A stretch of DNA of 64,000 nucleotides from Kribbella pittospori (lineage in GTDB: Bacteria > Actinomycetota > Actinomycetes > Propionibacteriales > Kribbellaceae). The first letter of the stretch is position 1. Each line of letters starts with the position of its first letter. Below the pieces are notes generated by a model, which saw nothing but the letters and a program-made list of their open reading frames with translations, was not told the origin of the DNA and did not search any database. Both the position numbers and the translations under genes were made by a program. This document shows, in pieces, positions 33,074 to 41,471 of this stretch. The stretch lies in assembly GCF_004331465.1 (NCBI RefSeq), contig NZ_SJKB01000008.1, forward strand, positions 124,001 to 188,000, written 5' to 3'.

Positions 33074-33679
33074 ATGAGCCGAGTCGTCGTCGACATCTCG
33101 GTCTCCCTGGACGGCTACGTCACCGGGCCCAATGTCAGCATCGACAACGGGCTCGGCGACGGCGGCGAGGTCCTGCACCAGTGGGCCTTCCAGGGCAACG
33201 CCGAGGACAACGCCGTACTGGACGCCGCGTTCGCGGCCACCGGCGCGGTCATCCAGGGCCGGAACCTGTTCGACGTCATCGACGCTCCGAAGGGGTGGAG
33301 CGACGAGATGGGGTACGGCGCGAAACCCACGGGCGAGGTCAATCCGCCGGTCTTCGTCGTCACCCACTCCGCACCGGCCAAGACCCGGCTGGGCGACCGC
33401 TTCCGCTTCGTCGGGAGTCCGGAGGAGGCAGTCGCGCAGGCCAAGGAAGTTGCCGGGGACAAGGATGTCTTCGTGATGGGCGGCGGGCAGGTCTGTCACG
33501 AGGTCCTCGCCGCCGGGCTGGCCGACGTACTGCACTTGCATGTGGCACCTGTCGTGCTGGGTGGCGGGACCAGGTTGTTCCCGGCCGAGCCTGCACAGGC
33601 CGTCCAGGTCGAGCTGGTCGAAGCGGTCTCCACGCCGGCGGCGCAGCACCTCGCCTACCGAGTCGTGAAGGAAAAGTAG
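33074..33679 (+). CDS. dihydrofolate reductase-like (RibD C-terminal domain) protein
   Basis: 201 aa: VVVDISVSLDGYVTGP, GAVIQGRNLFD, and FVMGGGQVCHEVLAAGLAD form the DHFR/RibD-C fold with a probable NADPH site. Many actinobacteria carry families of such paralogues whose substrates are unknown; this is not the folate enzyme FolA. It starts 3 nt after the SRPBCC stop. Confidence 0.87.
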   Translation: MSRVVVDISVSLDGYVTGPNVSIDNGLGDGGEVLHQWAFQGNAEDNAVLDAAFAATGAVIQGRNLFDVIDAPKGWSDEMGYGAKPTGEVNPPVFVVTHSAPAKTRLGDRFRFVGSPEEAVAQAKEVAGDKDVFVMGGGQVCHEVLAAGLADVLHLHVAPVVLGGGTRLFPAEPAQAVQVELVEAVSTPAAQHLAYRVVKEK

Positions 33680-33681
33680 CC

Positions 33682-34272
33682 ATGGGCAACGTCATTGCTT
33701 CCGCCGTGGTGTCACTGGACGGGTTCGTCGCGGACACCGAGGACGGCGTCGGGCCGTTGTTCGACTGGTACAACAACGGTCCGGTCGAGATCTACGGCAC
33801 CGACCAGGGCCGGCCGTTCCACGTCAGCCAGGCCAGCGCGGACTACATGAAGTCGACCTGGCCGAACATCGCGTCGTGCGTGATCGGGCGGCGTCTGTTC
33901 GACATCACGAACGGCTGGAACGGCGTACCGGCGGTGGGTGACCACGTGTTCGTCGTCACCCACGAGCCGCCGACCGACTGGCCCTTCCCGGACGCGCCGT
34001 TCACCTTCGTCAACGGGATCGAGAACGCGATCGCGCAGGCCAAGGAGCACGCCGGAGACCGCGACGTCAGCGTGACCGGTGGCAACCTCACCGGCCAGGC
34101 GGTCACGGCCGGACTGGTCGACGAGATCGCGTACAGCCTGGTCCCGGTGCTGTTCGGCACCGGCCGTAAGTTCTTCGGTGACTACGTCGGCCCGCAGGTC
34201 ATGCTCGACGACCCGCGCGTGGTCCAGGGCGACCGCGTCACCCACCTGCACTATCGCGTGAGCAAGGGATGA
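33682..34272 (+). CDS. second dihydrofolate reductase-like (RibD-C) protein
   Basis: 196 aa, homologous to the preceding product: VIASAVVSLDGFVAD, CVIGRRLFDIT, VSVTGGNLTGQAVTAGLVDE. GGAAAAG precedes ATG 33682. The pair may form a heterodimer or act on different substrates. The last 22 nt overlap the convergent PTH2-like gene. Confidence 0.87.
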   Translation: MGNVIASAVVSLDGFVADTEDGVGPLFDWYNNGPVEIYGTDQGRPFHVSQASADYMKSTWPNIASCVIGRRLFDITNGWNGVPAVGDHVFVVTHEPPTDWPFPDAPFTFVNGIENAIAQAKEHAGDRDVSVTGGNLTGQAVTAGLVDEIAYSLVPVLFGTGRKFFGDYVGPQVMLDDPRVVQGDRVTHLHYRVSKG

Positions 34273-34889
34273 TCCGCGATGACGGTCCGGGACCCGGGCT
34301 CCACTTCAGTGAAGCCCGCGTCCTGGACCACGGGTAATCCACTGGCGAGCAAGCTCTCCCACTGAGCAGCGCTTGCAGTGCGAACCGCCAGCGCGAAGTC
34401 CGCAGCAGCCCAGGCCTTCTTGCCAACTGTCGACAGCGCCCACCAGGCGAGGTGCGCACCGTGACCGCACTGCGCCATGGCTTTGCCGCTGGACATATCC
34501 AACTCCGGATTGACCCACAGGACAGGTACGCCGGGCTCCGGCGCCGCTGGGTCCTCGGAGTCTTCGAAGTCGGTGCCACTCACCTGCAGGTTGGCGAGCT
34601 CCAGCGGTACGGCGTCAACCGGCGTCGGCGGGAACACGCGGACTTCCGCGGTCACTCCGGTCATGGTGATCCCGGGAACGGATTCGGCCCGGCGCCACTC
34701 GATGCCCCGGCTGCGTTTGACGATCTTCCGAATCCGATCGTCCTGCCAGGCAGTCATCGCCTCGGCCCACTCCCCCTCACCGGTCGAGCGGCCGTCGGCC
34801 AGGATCGCGAGGACCGCCCGCGCCGCGGTCTCCAGCGCGTCGGTCTGCGCCGGCCGAGCGTTCTTCTCCACCCGAACCACCAGCGTCAT
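34251..34889 (-). CDS. PTH2-like (peptidyl-tRNA hydrolase II fold) protein
   Basis: 212 aa. The central LDMSSGKAMAQCGHGAHLAWW resembles the PTH2 motif LxMSxGKxAAQxxHA, with about 80 extra residues in front. PTH2 is mainly archaeal/eukaryotic; actinobacterial proteins like this are usually annotated only by similarity. ATG 34889 has GGAG 6 nt upstream. Its 3' end overlaps the preceding gene in the opposite direction. Confidence 0.75.
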   Translation of the reverse strand: MTLVVRVEKNARPAQTDALETAARAVLAILADGRSTGEGEWAEAMTAWQDDRIRKIVKRSRGIEWRRAESVPGITMTGVTAEVRVFPPTPVDAVPLELANLQVSGTDFEDSEDPAAPEPGVPVLWVNPELDMSSGKAMAQCGHGAHLAWWALSTVGKKAWAAADFALAVRTASAAQWESLLASGLPVVQDAGFTEVEPGSRTVIADHPLLTR

Positions 34890-34952
34890 CACATGCTCCA
34901 CGCTGTGAGTCTTTCAAACTTCTTGTCTGTCGATGGGGGTAGGTTGGGCGGC

Positions 34953-35744
34953 ATGCAGCAGTACCTGGATCTTCTACGGCACGTGCTGGACAACGGGGTG
35001 CAGAAGGGCGACCGGACCGGGACCGGCACGCTGAGCGTGTTCGGCCACCAGTCGCGCTACGACCTCCGCGCGGGATTCCCCGCGGTGACGACGAAGAAGC
35101 TGCAGCTGCGGTCGGTGATCGGCGAGCTGATCTGGTTCCTCAGCGGCTCGACCAACGTCAAGTGGCTGCACGAGAACAACATCTCGATCTGGGACGAATG
35201 GGCCGACGCCGACGGCGAGCTCGGCCCGGTCTACGGCTACCAGTGGCGGTCCTGGCCGACGCCTGACGGCCGGCACGTGGACCAGATCGCCGGTGTGATC
35301 GAGTCGATCAAGAACAACCCGGACTCGCGCCGGCACATCGTGAACGCCTGGAACGTCGCAGACGTGGACAGCATGGCGTTGCCGCCCTGTCACACCATGT
35401 TCCAGTTCTATGTCGCCGATGGCCGGCTGTCCTGCCAGCTCTACCAGCGCTCCGCCGACATCTTCCTCGGCGTGCCGTTCAACATCGCGTCGTACGCGCT
35501 GCTGACCCACATGGTGGCCCAGCAAACCGGGCTCGAGGTCGGCGACTTCGTCCACACGCTCGGTGACGCACACCTGTACCTGAACCACCTCGACCAGGCC
35601 CGCCTGCAGCTGACCCGGGAGCCCCGCGCGCTGCCGACTCTGCAACTGACGCCGCGCGACTCGATCGACTCCTACGAGATCGCCGACGTCGAACTGACCG
35701 GCTACGACCCCCACCCCGGCATCAAGGCCCCGATCGCCGTCTGA
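34953..35744 (+). CDS. thyA: thymidylate synthase ThyA
   Basis: 263 aa, the length of classical ThyA. It methylates dUMP to dTMP with methylene-tetrahydrofolate. The nucleophile Cys is in LPPCHTMFQFYV near residue 145, the phosphate-binding Arg in KGDRTGTGTLS near 21 and SRRHIV near 126, and the dUMP loop is QRSADIFLGVPFN. ATG 34953 follows a GGTAGG-rich stretch. No folA lies beside it. Confidence 0.95.
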   Translation: MQQYLDLLRHVLDNGVQKGDRTGTGTLSVFGHQSRYDLRAGFPAVTTKKLQLRSVIGELIWFLSGSTNVKWLHENNISIWDEWADADGELGPVYGYQWRSWPTPDGRHVDQIAGVIESIKNNPDSRRHIVNAWNVADVDSMALPPCHTMFQFYVADGRLSCQLYQRSADIFLGVPFNIASYALLTHMVAQQTGLEVGDFVHTLGDAHLYLNHLDQARLQLTREPRALPTLQLTPRDSIDSYEIADVELTGYDPHPGIKAPIAV

Positions 35745-35801
35745 CCAGGTCCCTGAGCCGTCAGCGACAACGACTACGCAACGGGACCGTCACTTGGGCC
35801 T

Positions 35802-35827
35802 GGAACCGCGTAGATTGTGTGCGCGTC
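35802..35827 (+). promoter_or_regulatory. possible ECF-sigma promoter of the telA-FHA operon
   Basis: GGAAC (35802-35806), 18 nt, GTC (35825-35827) resembles the SigE-type pattern and lies about 65 nt before telA. No better vegetative promoter was seen in the 147-nt gap. Confidence 0.35.
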
Positions 35828-35891
35828 ACGGAGGTGACAGTGCGCGCGGGTGACGGGGACGCCGCGCGGAGGCCACCGGAGGGGAACGACG

Positions 35892-37163
35892 ATGACCGAA
35901 GCCGACAACACACCAGGTACGCCGGCAGCCGCGGCCGCCGCGCAGCCGGCGATGTCGCCGCTGCAGCCGCCGACCGCGACCGCGCCGGGGCTGATACTGA
36001 CCGCGCCGCCGCCATCACAGCCGGTGGCCGCGACCGCCGCACCGAGCCTGGCGCCGGCGGTTGACGCTGCCGCCCTGCCCGGCCTCGACGCGAAGGTGGA
36101 CACCTTCCTGACCGCGCTGATGTCGGCCGAACCGCGCTCACCGGAGTTCGCGGCGAAGGCCAGTGACGTCCGCAGCATGGGCGACGTCGACATCCGCGCC
36201 GCCGCCGACAGCTCGAACCGGCTGCTCAAGTCGCCGGTGCGGGCGCTGCAGGAGGGCGGCCTGTCCGAGGGTTCGACCGTCGGCAAGACGCTGCTCGAAC
36301 TGCGCCGTACGGTCGAGGATCTGGACCCGAAGGAAGCGACCGGGCCGAAGAAGCTGCTCGGGATGATCCCGTTCGGCGACAAGATCGAGGACTACTTCCG
36401 CAAGTACCAGAGCGCGCAGAGCCACCTCGAGGGCATCCTGCACGCGCTGCGCAACGGCCAGGACGAGCTCGGCAAGGACAACGCCGCGCTGAACCTGGAG
36501 AAGCAGCAACTCTGGGACGCGATGACCCGGCTGAACCAGTACGTGTACGTCGCCGAGCGGCTGGACTCGAGGCTGTCAGCGGCCATCGCCGAACTGGAGG
36601 CGACCAACCCGGACAAGGCGAAGGCGTTCCGCGAGGACGTGTTGTTCTACGTCCGGCAGAAGCACCAGGACCTTCTCACCCAGCTGGCCGTGTCGATCCA
36701 GAACTACCTGGCCATCGACATCGTGATCAAGAACAACATCGAGCTGATCAAGGGCGTCGACCGTGCGTCGACCACCACGGTCTCGGCGCTGCGTACGGCG
36801 GTGATCGTGGCGCAGGCCCTGAGCAACCAGAAGCTGGTGCTGGACCAGATCAGTGCGCTGAACACGACCACCAGCAACATGATCGAGCGCACCTCGCAGA
36901 TGATGAAGGACAACTCGGTGGCGATCCAGCAGCAGGCCGCATCGGCGACGATCGGGCTGCCGCAACTGCAGGCCGCGTTCGCGAACATCTACGCGACCAT
37001 GGACGCGATCGACACGTTCAAGGTGGAGGCGCTCGACAACATGGCCGCCACCATCGGCACGCTGGAGACCGAGGTGACCAAGTCCCGGAGCTATCTGGAG
37101 CGGGTCGCCCAGCAGGACCAGCGGGTCGTTCACGGCAGCCTCGACCTCGACCTCGGTCGCTGA
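35892..37163 (+). CDS. telA: TelA-family toxic anion resistance protein
   Basis: 423 aa. A Pro/Ala-rich N-terminal ~65 residues is followed by the TelA helical core (GLDAKVDTFLTAL; SSNRLLKSPVRALQ; GMIPFGDKIEDYFRKYQSAQ; RQKHQDLLTQLAVSIQNYLA). TelA proteins are cytoplasmic, mostly helical, and tied to tellurite and envelope stress; their mechanism is unknown. ATG 35892 has GGAGGGG 6 nt upstream. First gene of the ten-gene cluster, 39 nt before the next. Confidence 0.9.
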   Translation: MTEADNTPGTPAAAAAAQPAMSPLQPPTATAPGLILTAPPPSQPVAATAAPSLAPAVDAAALPGLDAKVDTFLTALMSAEPRSPEFAAKASDVRSMGDVDIRAAADSSNRLLKSPVRALQEGGLSEGSTVGKTLLELRRTVEDLDPKEATGPKKLLGMIPFGDKIEDYFRKYQSAQSHLEGILHALRNGQDELGKDNAALNLEKQQLWDAMTRLNQYVYVAERLDSRLSAAIAELEATNPDKAKAFREDVLFYVRQKHQDLLTQLAVSIQNYLAIDIVIKNNIELIKGVDRASTTTVSALRTAVIVAQALSNQKLVLDQISALNTTTSNMIERTSQMMKDNSVAIQQQAASATIGLPQLQAAFANIYATMDAIDTFKVEALDNMAATIGTLETEVTKSRSYLERVAQQDQRVVHGSLDLDLGR

Positions 37164-37202
37164 GTCACGGCCGCCGGAGACGACAGCTAGCGAGGGGACT
37201 GC

Positions 37203-37778
37203 ATGGCGCTCGGTGACTTCTTGGCGCGGCTGACCGGCCGCAAGCAGGAGCCCGAGCCTGCCCCGACCCCCCGCGCACCGACGAACGACGACCTGCTGGC
37301 GGCGCTGGTCCGCGTCGAGCAGTTGGTCGCGGACGGCGCCGTACCGGCCGTGGTCGCGTCGCGGGTCGGACGGGTGGTCCGGGTGGTGCGGGAGACGATC
37401 CCGCGGCTGGGGAACCTCGGCGGGAGCGCCCAGGCGTACTCGGTGATGGCGACCGCGACGGACTATCTGCCGGAGGCGATCGGGGGCTACCTGCGGCTGC
37501 CACGGCAGTGGGCGGACACGCGGCCGGTGGACCGGGGCAAGACCTCGCTGATGATCCTGATCGACCAGTTGGACCTCCTGGGCGCAACGATGGACAAGGT
37601 GTTCGACGCGGTGAACCGGGCCGACGCGGCGGCACTGATCGCCCACGGCCGATTCCTGCAGGAGAAGTTCGGCACCGGCTCCACCGGCGGGGGCCTGGCC
37701 CTCGGGCCGACGGCCTCGACGCCGCCACCTGACATCACCGGACCACTACAACCACCACCCGGACGAGGAGAGGCATGA
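37203..37778 (+). CDS. unknown protein linked to TelA
   Basis: 191 aa. A short basic N-terminus with GDFLARLTGRKQ and a Pro-rich linker precede an all-helical middle (PRLGNLGGSAQAYSVMATATDYLPEAIGGYLRLP; TSLMILIDQLDLLGATMDKVFDAV), with a Gly/Pro-rich tail. The helical core resembles proteins seen beside TelA in stress clusters; I cannot name a family. GAGGGG precedes ATG 37203; ATGA overlap with the AAA+ gene. Confidence 0.75.
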   Translation: MALGDFLARLTGRKQEPEPAPTPRAPTNDDLLAALVRVEQLVADGAVPAVVASRVGRVVRVVRETIPRLGNLGGSAQAYSVMATATDYLPEAIGGYLRLPRQWADTRPVDRGKTSLMILIDQLDLLGATMDKVFDAVNRADAAALIAHGRFLQEKFGTGSTGGGLALGPTASTPPPDITGPLQPPPGRGEA

Positions 37779-39151
37779 GCCGCGACGGGGGACTCCGCGA
37801 GGCGCTGACCGAGCTGCTGGTCGTGGCCGGCCGGGCCGGTGTCGCCGAGGACCGCGCCCGCTCCGAGGCGCTGTCGCTCGCGGCCGCGCTGGCCGAGTCG
37901 GCGCCGGGCGCACCGGCTGACTGGAGCAAGGTGGTCGAGGGCGCGACGACGCAGGACTTCTTCGACGCCGCCGTTCGCGGCCGCCGCTGGCGCGGTGCGC
38001 CGACGGGCGCGCTGAGCGAGCTGATCGCCGACGGCTCGGCAGAGAAGATCGCCTACGCGGAAGCACTCGCGGAGGTGGCATCGGCAGCGTGCACGCTGGG
38101 CGAGCCGACGATGCGGGTCGTCGGCAACGCCTCGGTCGCGGCGGCGGCACAGCTGCAGGCGGCAGGTGCTCGCCCGCTGCAGACCGGTACGACGCCGGCC
38201 ACTCCCCCGACCGGCACTCCGGCGTCGCCTGTCACTGGCCAAGCACAGGCAGCTGCGAAGACGGCGACTCAGCCGGCAACGGAGGCCGAGCCGGCGAAGA
38301 CGGTGGAAGAGCTGCTGGCTGAGCTGGACGAGCTGACCGGTCTGGAGCGGGTCAAGCGGGAGGTGCACCGGCAGGTCGCCGTACTGCGGGTTGAGAAGCT
38401 GCGGACAGAGGCAGGGCTGAAGAGTCCGACCATCACGCGGCATCTCGTGTTCGTCGGCAACCCTGGCACGGGCAAGACCACGGTCGCGCGGCTGGTGAGT
38501 GGGATCTACAAAGCGCTCGGCCTGCTGTCGAAGGGACAACTGGTCGAGGTCGATCGGTCCGAGCTGGTCGCTGGGTACCTGGGCCAGACCGCGACGAAGA
38601 CCGCTGAGGTGGTCGCGTCCGCGGCCGGCGGGGTGCTCTTCATCGACGAGGCGTACAGCCTGACCGCGGGAGACACCGGCGCCGACCAGTACGGGCGTGA
38701 GGCGGTCGACACGCTGGTCAAGGAGATGGAGGACCGGCGCGACGACCTGGTAGTGATCGTTGCCGGATACCCCGAGCCGATGGAGACCTTCATCGCCGCG
38801 AACCCCGGTTTGGCCAGCCGGTTCCGGACCACGATCGCGTTCGACGACTACAGCGACGACGAGTTGACCGACATCCTGACCGGGCTGTCGGAGGGCGCCG
38901 ACTACGAGTTGGTGCCGGACGCACTCGAGCGGTTCCGGGAGATCCTGGCGGCCACGCCGCGGGACCGGTCGTTCGGCAACGGGCGGTTCGCCCGGAACGT
39001 GCTGGAGGCCGCGATCGGCCGGCATGCCTGGCGGCTGCGCGACGTGACGGCACCTACCAAGGACCAACTGCGTCAGATCCTCGCCGAGGACCTCACGGAA
39101 GAGCCCGAGACCGACGTACCTGAGCAGTCTGAGCAAGGAGACGAGGCGTGA
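37775..39151 (+). CDS. AAA+ ATPase, CbxX/CfqX (SpoVK-like) type
   Basis: 458 aa. An N-terminal helical region of ~170 residues with a Pro/Thr linker leads to one AAA+ module: LERVKREVHRQVAVLRV, Walker A GNPGTGKTT near 229, Walker B GGVLFIDEAYSL near 288, sensor and arginine-finger region NPGLASRFRTTI. CbxX-type ATPases are ring remodellers. With VWA and TelA neighbours it is a likely remodelling engine of the cluster. Translationally coupled at both ends (ATGA, GTGA). Confidence 0.9.
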   Translation: MSRDGGLREALTELLVVAGRAGVAEDRARSEALSLAAALAESAPGAPADWSKVVEGATTQDFFDAAVRGRRWRGAPTGALSELIADGSAEKIAYAEALAEVASAACTLGEPTMRVVGNASVAAAAQLQAAGARPLQTGTTPATPPTGTPASPVTGQAQAAAKTATQPATEAEPAKTVEELLAELDELTGLERVKREVHRQVAVLRVEKLRTEAGLKSPTITRHLVFVGNPGTGKTTVARLVSGIYKALGLLSKGQLVEVDRSELVAGYLGQTATKTAEVVASAAGGVLFIDEAYSLTAGDTGADQYGREAVDTLVKEMEDRRDDLVVIVAGYPEPMETFIAANPGLASRFRTTIAFDDYSDDELTDILTGLSEGADYELVPDALERFREILAATPRDRSFGNGRFARNVLEAAIGRHAWRLRDVTAPTKDQLRQILAEDLTEEPETDVPEQSEQGDEA

Positions 39152-40488
39152 CCCAGACACAGAGTGCGCCGCAGCCCGCGACCTGGTCGCCGCCGGCCCA
39201 GCAGTCCGGTACGCCGGCTGTGCAGCCGCCCGCCTCCCAGACCGCGAGCCGGCGGAACGCGATCGCCCGGTGGTTCGATGGCACGCCCGGCCGGATGCGC
39301 GCCATCCTCATCATCGCCGCGGCCATGAGCGTCGTCTTCGGCCTGTGCGCCGCGCAGGGGTTCCGTCAGTCCGACGGTGCCCTGACGCGCGCCGAGGAGA
39401 ACGCCGCCCAACTCGTCCGGATCCAGGAGATCCACACCAACCTGGTCAGCGCCAACGCCGACGCGACGAACGCGTTCCTGGTCGGCGGTCTCGAGCCCCC
39501 GGCGCAGCGCCAGCATTTCGTCGACTCGATGGCGTCGGCCGCGGGCCTGATCGCCGAGGCTGCCACCGCGCAACCCGCGGACCAGGAGGCGCTCGGCGCG
39601 CTGAACAAGACGCTGCTGACATACCAGGGCCTGATCGAGCAGGCGCGCGCGAACAACCGCCAGGGTCTCCCGATCGGATCGCAGTACCTGAGGGACGCCA
39701 ACGCGGTCCTGCAGAACGACTCGCTCCCGCTGGTCCAGGCGCTGGTCCAGGCCAACGAGGACCGGACCGCCGACGAGTTCGGCGCCGTCAGCGACGGCAC
39801 CATCTGGGTCCTCGTGGCCGGCGTCCTCACGCTCCTCGTCTTCGCTTTCACCCTGCGCTGGCTGGCCCGGCGTACCCATCGCTACATCAACATCCCGATC
39901 GCGGTCGGGGGTCTGCTCGTCCTGGTCACCGTGATCGTCGGCAGTGTCGCCCTGTCCTCCGCGGCCGGCGACGCCTCCGACACCGAGTCCGATGCGTACG
40001 CCGACACCCTGGCGCTGTCCCGGGCCCGGATCGCTGCGTACGACGCCCGCTCGAACGAGAGCCTCACGTTGATCGCCCGCGGCTCGGGTGATGCTTTCGA
40101 CAAGGCGTACCAGGCCGCGGCCGGCCGGGTCGAGGAGCAACTGAGCAAGCTCTCGGGTACGGCGGCCGACAGCATCCGCACCGACTGGGATGCCTACCGG
40201 ACGGTCCACGCCGAGGTCCGGAAGCGGGACGGTGCGGGTCAGTGGGACAGCGCCGTGGACCTGGCCATCGGCACCTCGAAGGACCCGGCGAACTCGGTCA
40301 AGACGTTCCAGGCCTTCGACCAGGGCTCGGCCGACGAACTGACGAACACCAGCGCGGCGGTCACCTCCAACCTGTCCGACTCCCGCAACGGACTGCCGCC
40401 GATCGGCTGGCTCGGCCTGCCGATCGGCATCGCGGCGGCTTTGCTCGTCGCCTGGGGCATGTCGCAGCGACTGGAGGAGTACCGATGA
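39148..40488 (+). CDS. glnX: GlnX-like membrane sensor
   Basis: 446 aa, four membrane helices (about 52-70, 215-235, 250-272, 425-442) enclosing two helical extracytoplasmic domains, with cytoplasmic Pro-rich N-terminus. Order and place (directly before a GlnH-like lipoprotein and PknG) match mycobacterial GlnX, which passes the GlnH-bound amino-acid signal to PknG. It has no kinase, HAMP or other output domain of its own. The start is GTG overlapping the AAA+ stop. Confidence 0.82.
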   Translation: MTQTQSAPQPATWSPPAQQSGTPAVQPPASQTASRRNAIARWFDGTPGRMRAILIIAAAMSVVFGLCAAQGFRQSDGALTRAEENAAQLVRIQEIHTNLVSANADATNAFLVGGLEPPAQRQHFVDSMASAAGLIAEAATAQPADQEALGALNKTLLTYQGLIEQARANNRQGLPIGSQYLRDANAVLQNDSLPLVQALVQANEDRTADEFGAVSDGTIWVLVAGVLTLLVFAFTLRWLARRTHRYINIPIAVGGLLVLVTVIVGSVALSSAAGDASDTESDAYADTLALSRARIAAYDARSNESLTLIARGSGDAFDKAYQAAAGRVEEQLSKLSGTAADSIRTDWDAYRTVHAEVRKRDGAGQWDSAVDLAIGTSKDPANSVKTFQAFDQGSADELTNTSAAVTSNLSDSRNGLPPIGWLGLPIGIAAALLVAWGMSQRLEEYR

Positions 40489-41471
40489 AGAAACTCACCC
40501 CGGTCGTGGTCGTAGCTGCTCTGCTCCTGACCGCCTGCAGCTCAGGCAATTACGAAGCCACTCAGATCCCCGCCAAGCCCGCCCCGAAGGTCACCACCGC
40601 GGCACCGCCCGCGGCGCCCAAGCCCTGCACAGACGGCCAGGACCCGTTGGCGTCGTACGCACCGGACGCCAACGTGCCCGCGCCCGGAACCCCGATGCCG
40701 GCCGGGACGATCCTGGAGACGATCCAGAAGCGCGGCCGCCTGATCGCCGGAGTCTCTGCCGACAGCCTCAACCTCGGCTCGCGGAACCCGATCAGCGGCC
40801 GGATCGAGGGCTTCGACATCGACATGATCAACATGGTCGCGGACGCGATCTTCGGCGCGCCCGCGCCGGGCGAGCCGCACAAGGTCGAACTGCGGGTGAT
40901 CTCCAGCCCACAGCGGATCCCGTTGCTGATGGACGGCAAGGTCGACATCGTCGCCCGGAACATGACCATCAACTGTGCTCGCTGGGACCAGATCGCCTTC
41001 TCCGCCGAGTACTACCGCTCCGGCCAGAAGACGCTGGTGCAGTCCGACTCGACGGCGAAGAGCGTCGCCGATCTGTCCGGGAAGACGATCTGCGCGCCGG
41101 CGGGGTCGACCAGTCTGGACAACCTGAAGCGCAAGAACCCGGCAGTCAAGCCGATCACCGCCGACTCCGACACCGGCTGCCTGGTGCTGTTCCAGCAGGG
41201 CAAGGCGGCCGGGATCTCCGGCGACGACACGGTGCTGGCCGGCGATGCGGCACAGGACCCGTACGCCAAGATTCTCCCGGAGCGGTTCAGCGACGAGCCG
41301 TACGGTCTCGGCTTCCAGAAGGGCCACCCCGAGTTCGTCAGACTGGTGAACAAGGCGCTCGCGGACATGAAAGCTGACGGCCGCTGGCAGGCGTCGTACA
41401 CCAAGTGGCTCGGCAAGCTGGGCAAGACGAATCCGCCGGCACCGATTTACGGCCGGACCCAGGGCCTATGA
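40485..41471 (+). CDS. glnH: GlnH-like amino-acid-binding lipoprotein
   Basis: 328 aa. Signal peptide with lipobox LLTAC (Cys 18), Pro-rich linker, then a type 3 solute-binding domain: RGRLIAGVSADS, EGFDIDMINMVADAIFG, DIVARNMTINCARWDQIAFS. There is no permease or ATPase, so it is a sensor rather than a transporter, like mycobacterial GlnH which binds aspartate/glutamate. GGAGG lies 7 nt before ATG 40485; overlaps GlnX by ATGA. Confidence 0.88.
   Translation: MKKLTPVVVVAALLLTACSSGNYEATQIPAKPAPKVTTAAPPAAPKPCTDGQDPLASYAPDANVPAPGTPMPAGTILETIQKRGRLIAGVSADSLNLGSRNPISGRIEGFDIDMINMVADAIFGAPAPGEPHKVELRVISSPQRIPLLMDGKVDIVARNMTINCARWDQIAFSAEYYRSGQKTLVQSDSTAKSVADLSGKTICAPAGSTSLDNLKRKNPAVKPITADSDTGCLVLFQQGKAAGISGDDTVLAGDAAQDPYAKILPERFSDEPYGLGFQKGHPEFVRLVNKALADMKADGRWQASYTKWLGKLGKTNPPAPIYGRTQGL

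Noticed and set aside
33074..34272. FolA-type dihydrofolate reductase partner of thyA
   Set aside because: Both proteins have RibD C-terminal features and lack the FolA active-site pattern.
35819..36064. Separate small gene before telA
   Set aside because: Out-of-frame shadow of the telA leader and its N-terminal codons.
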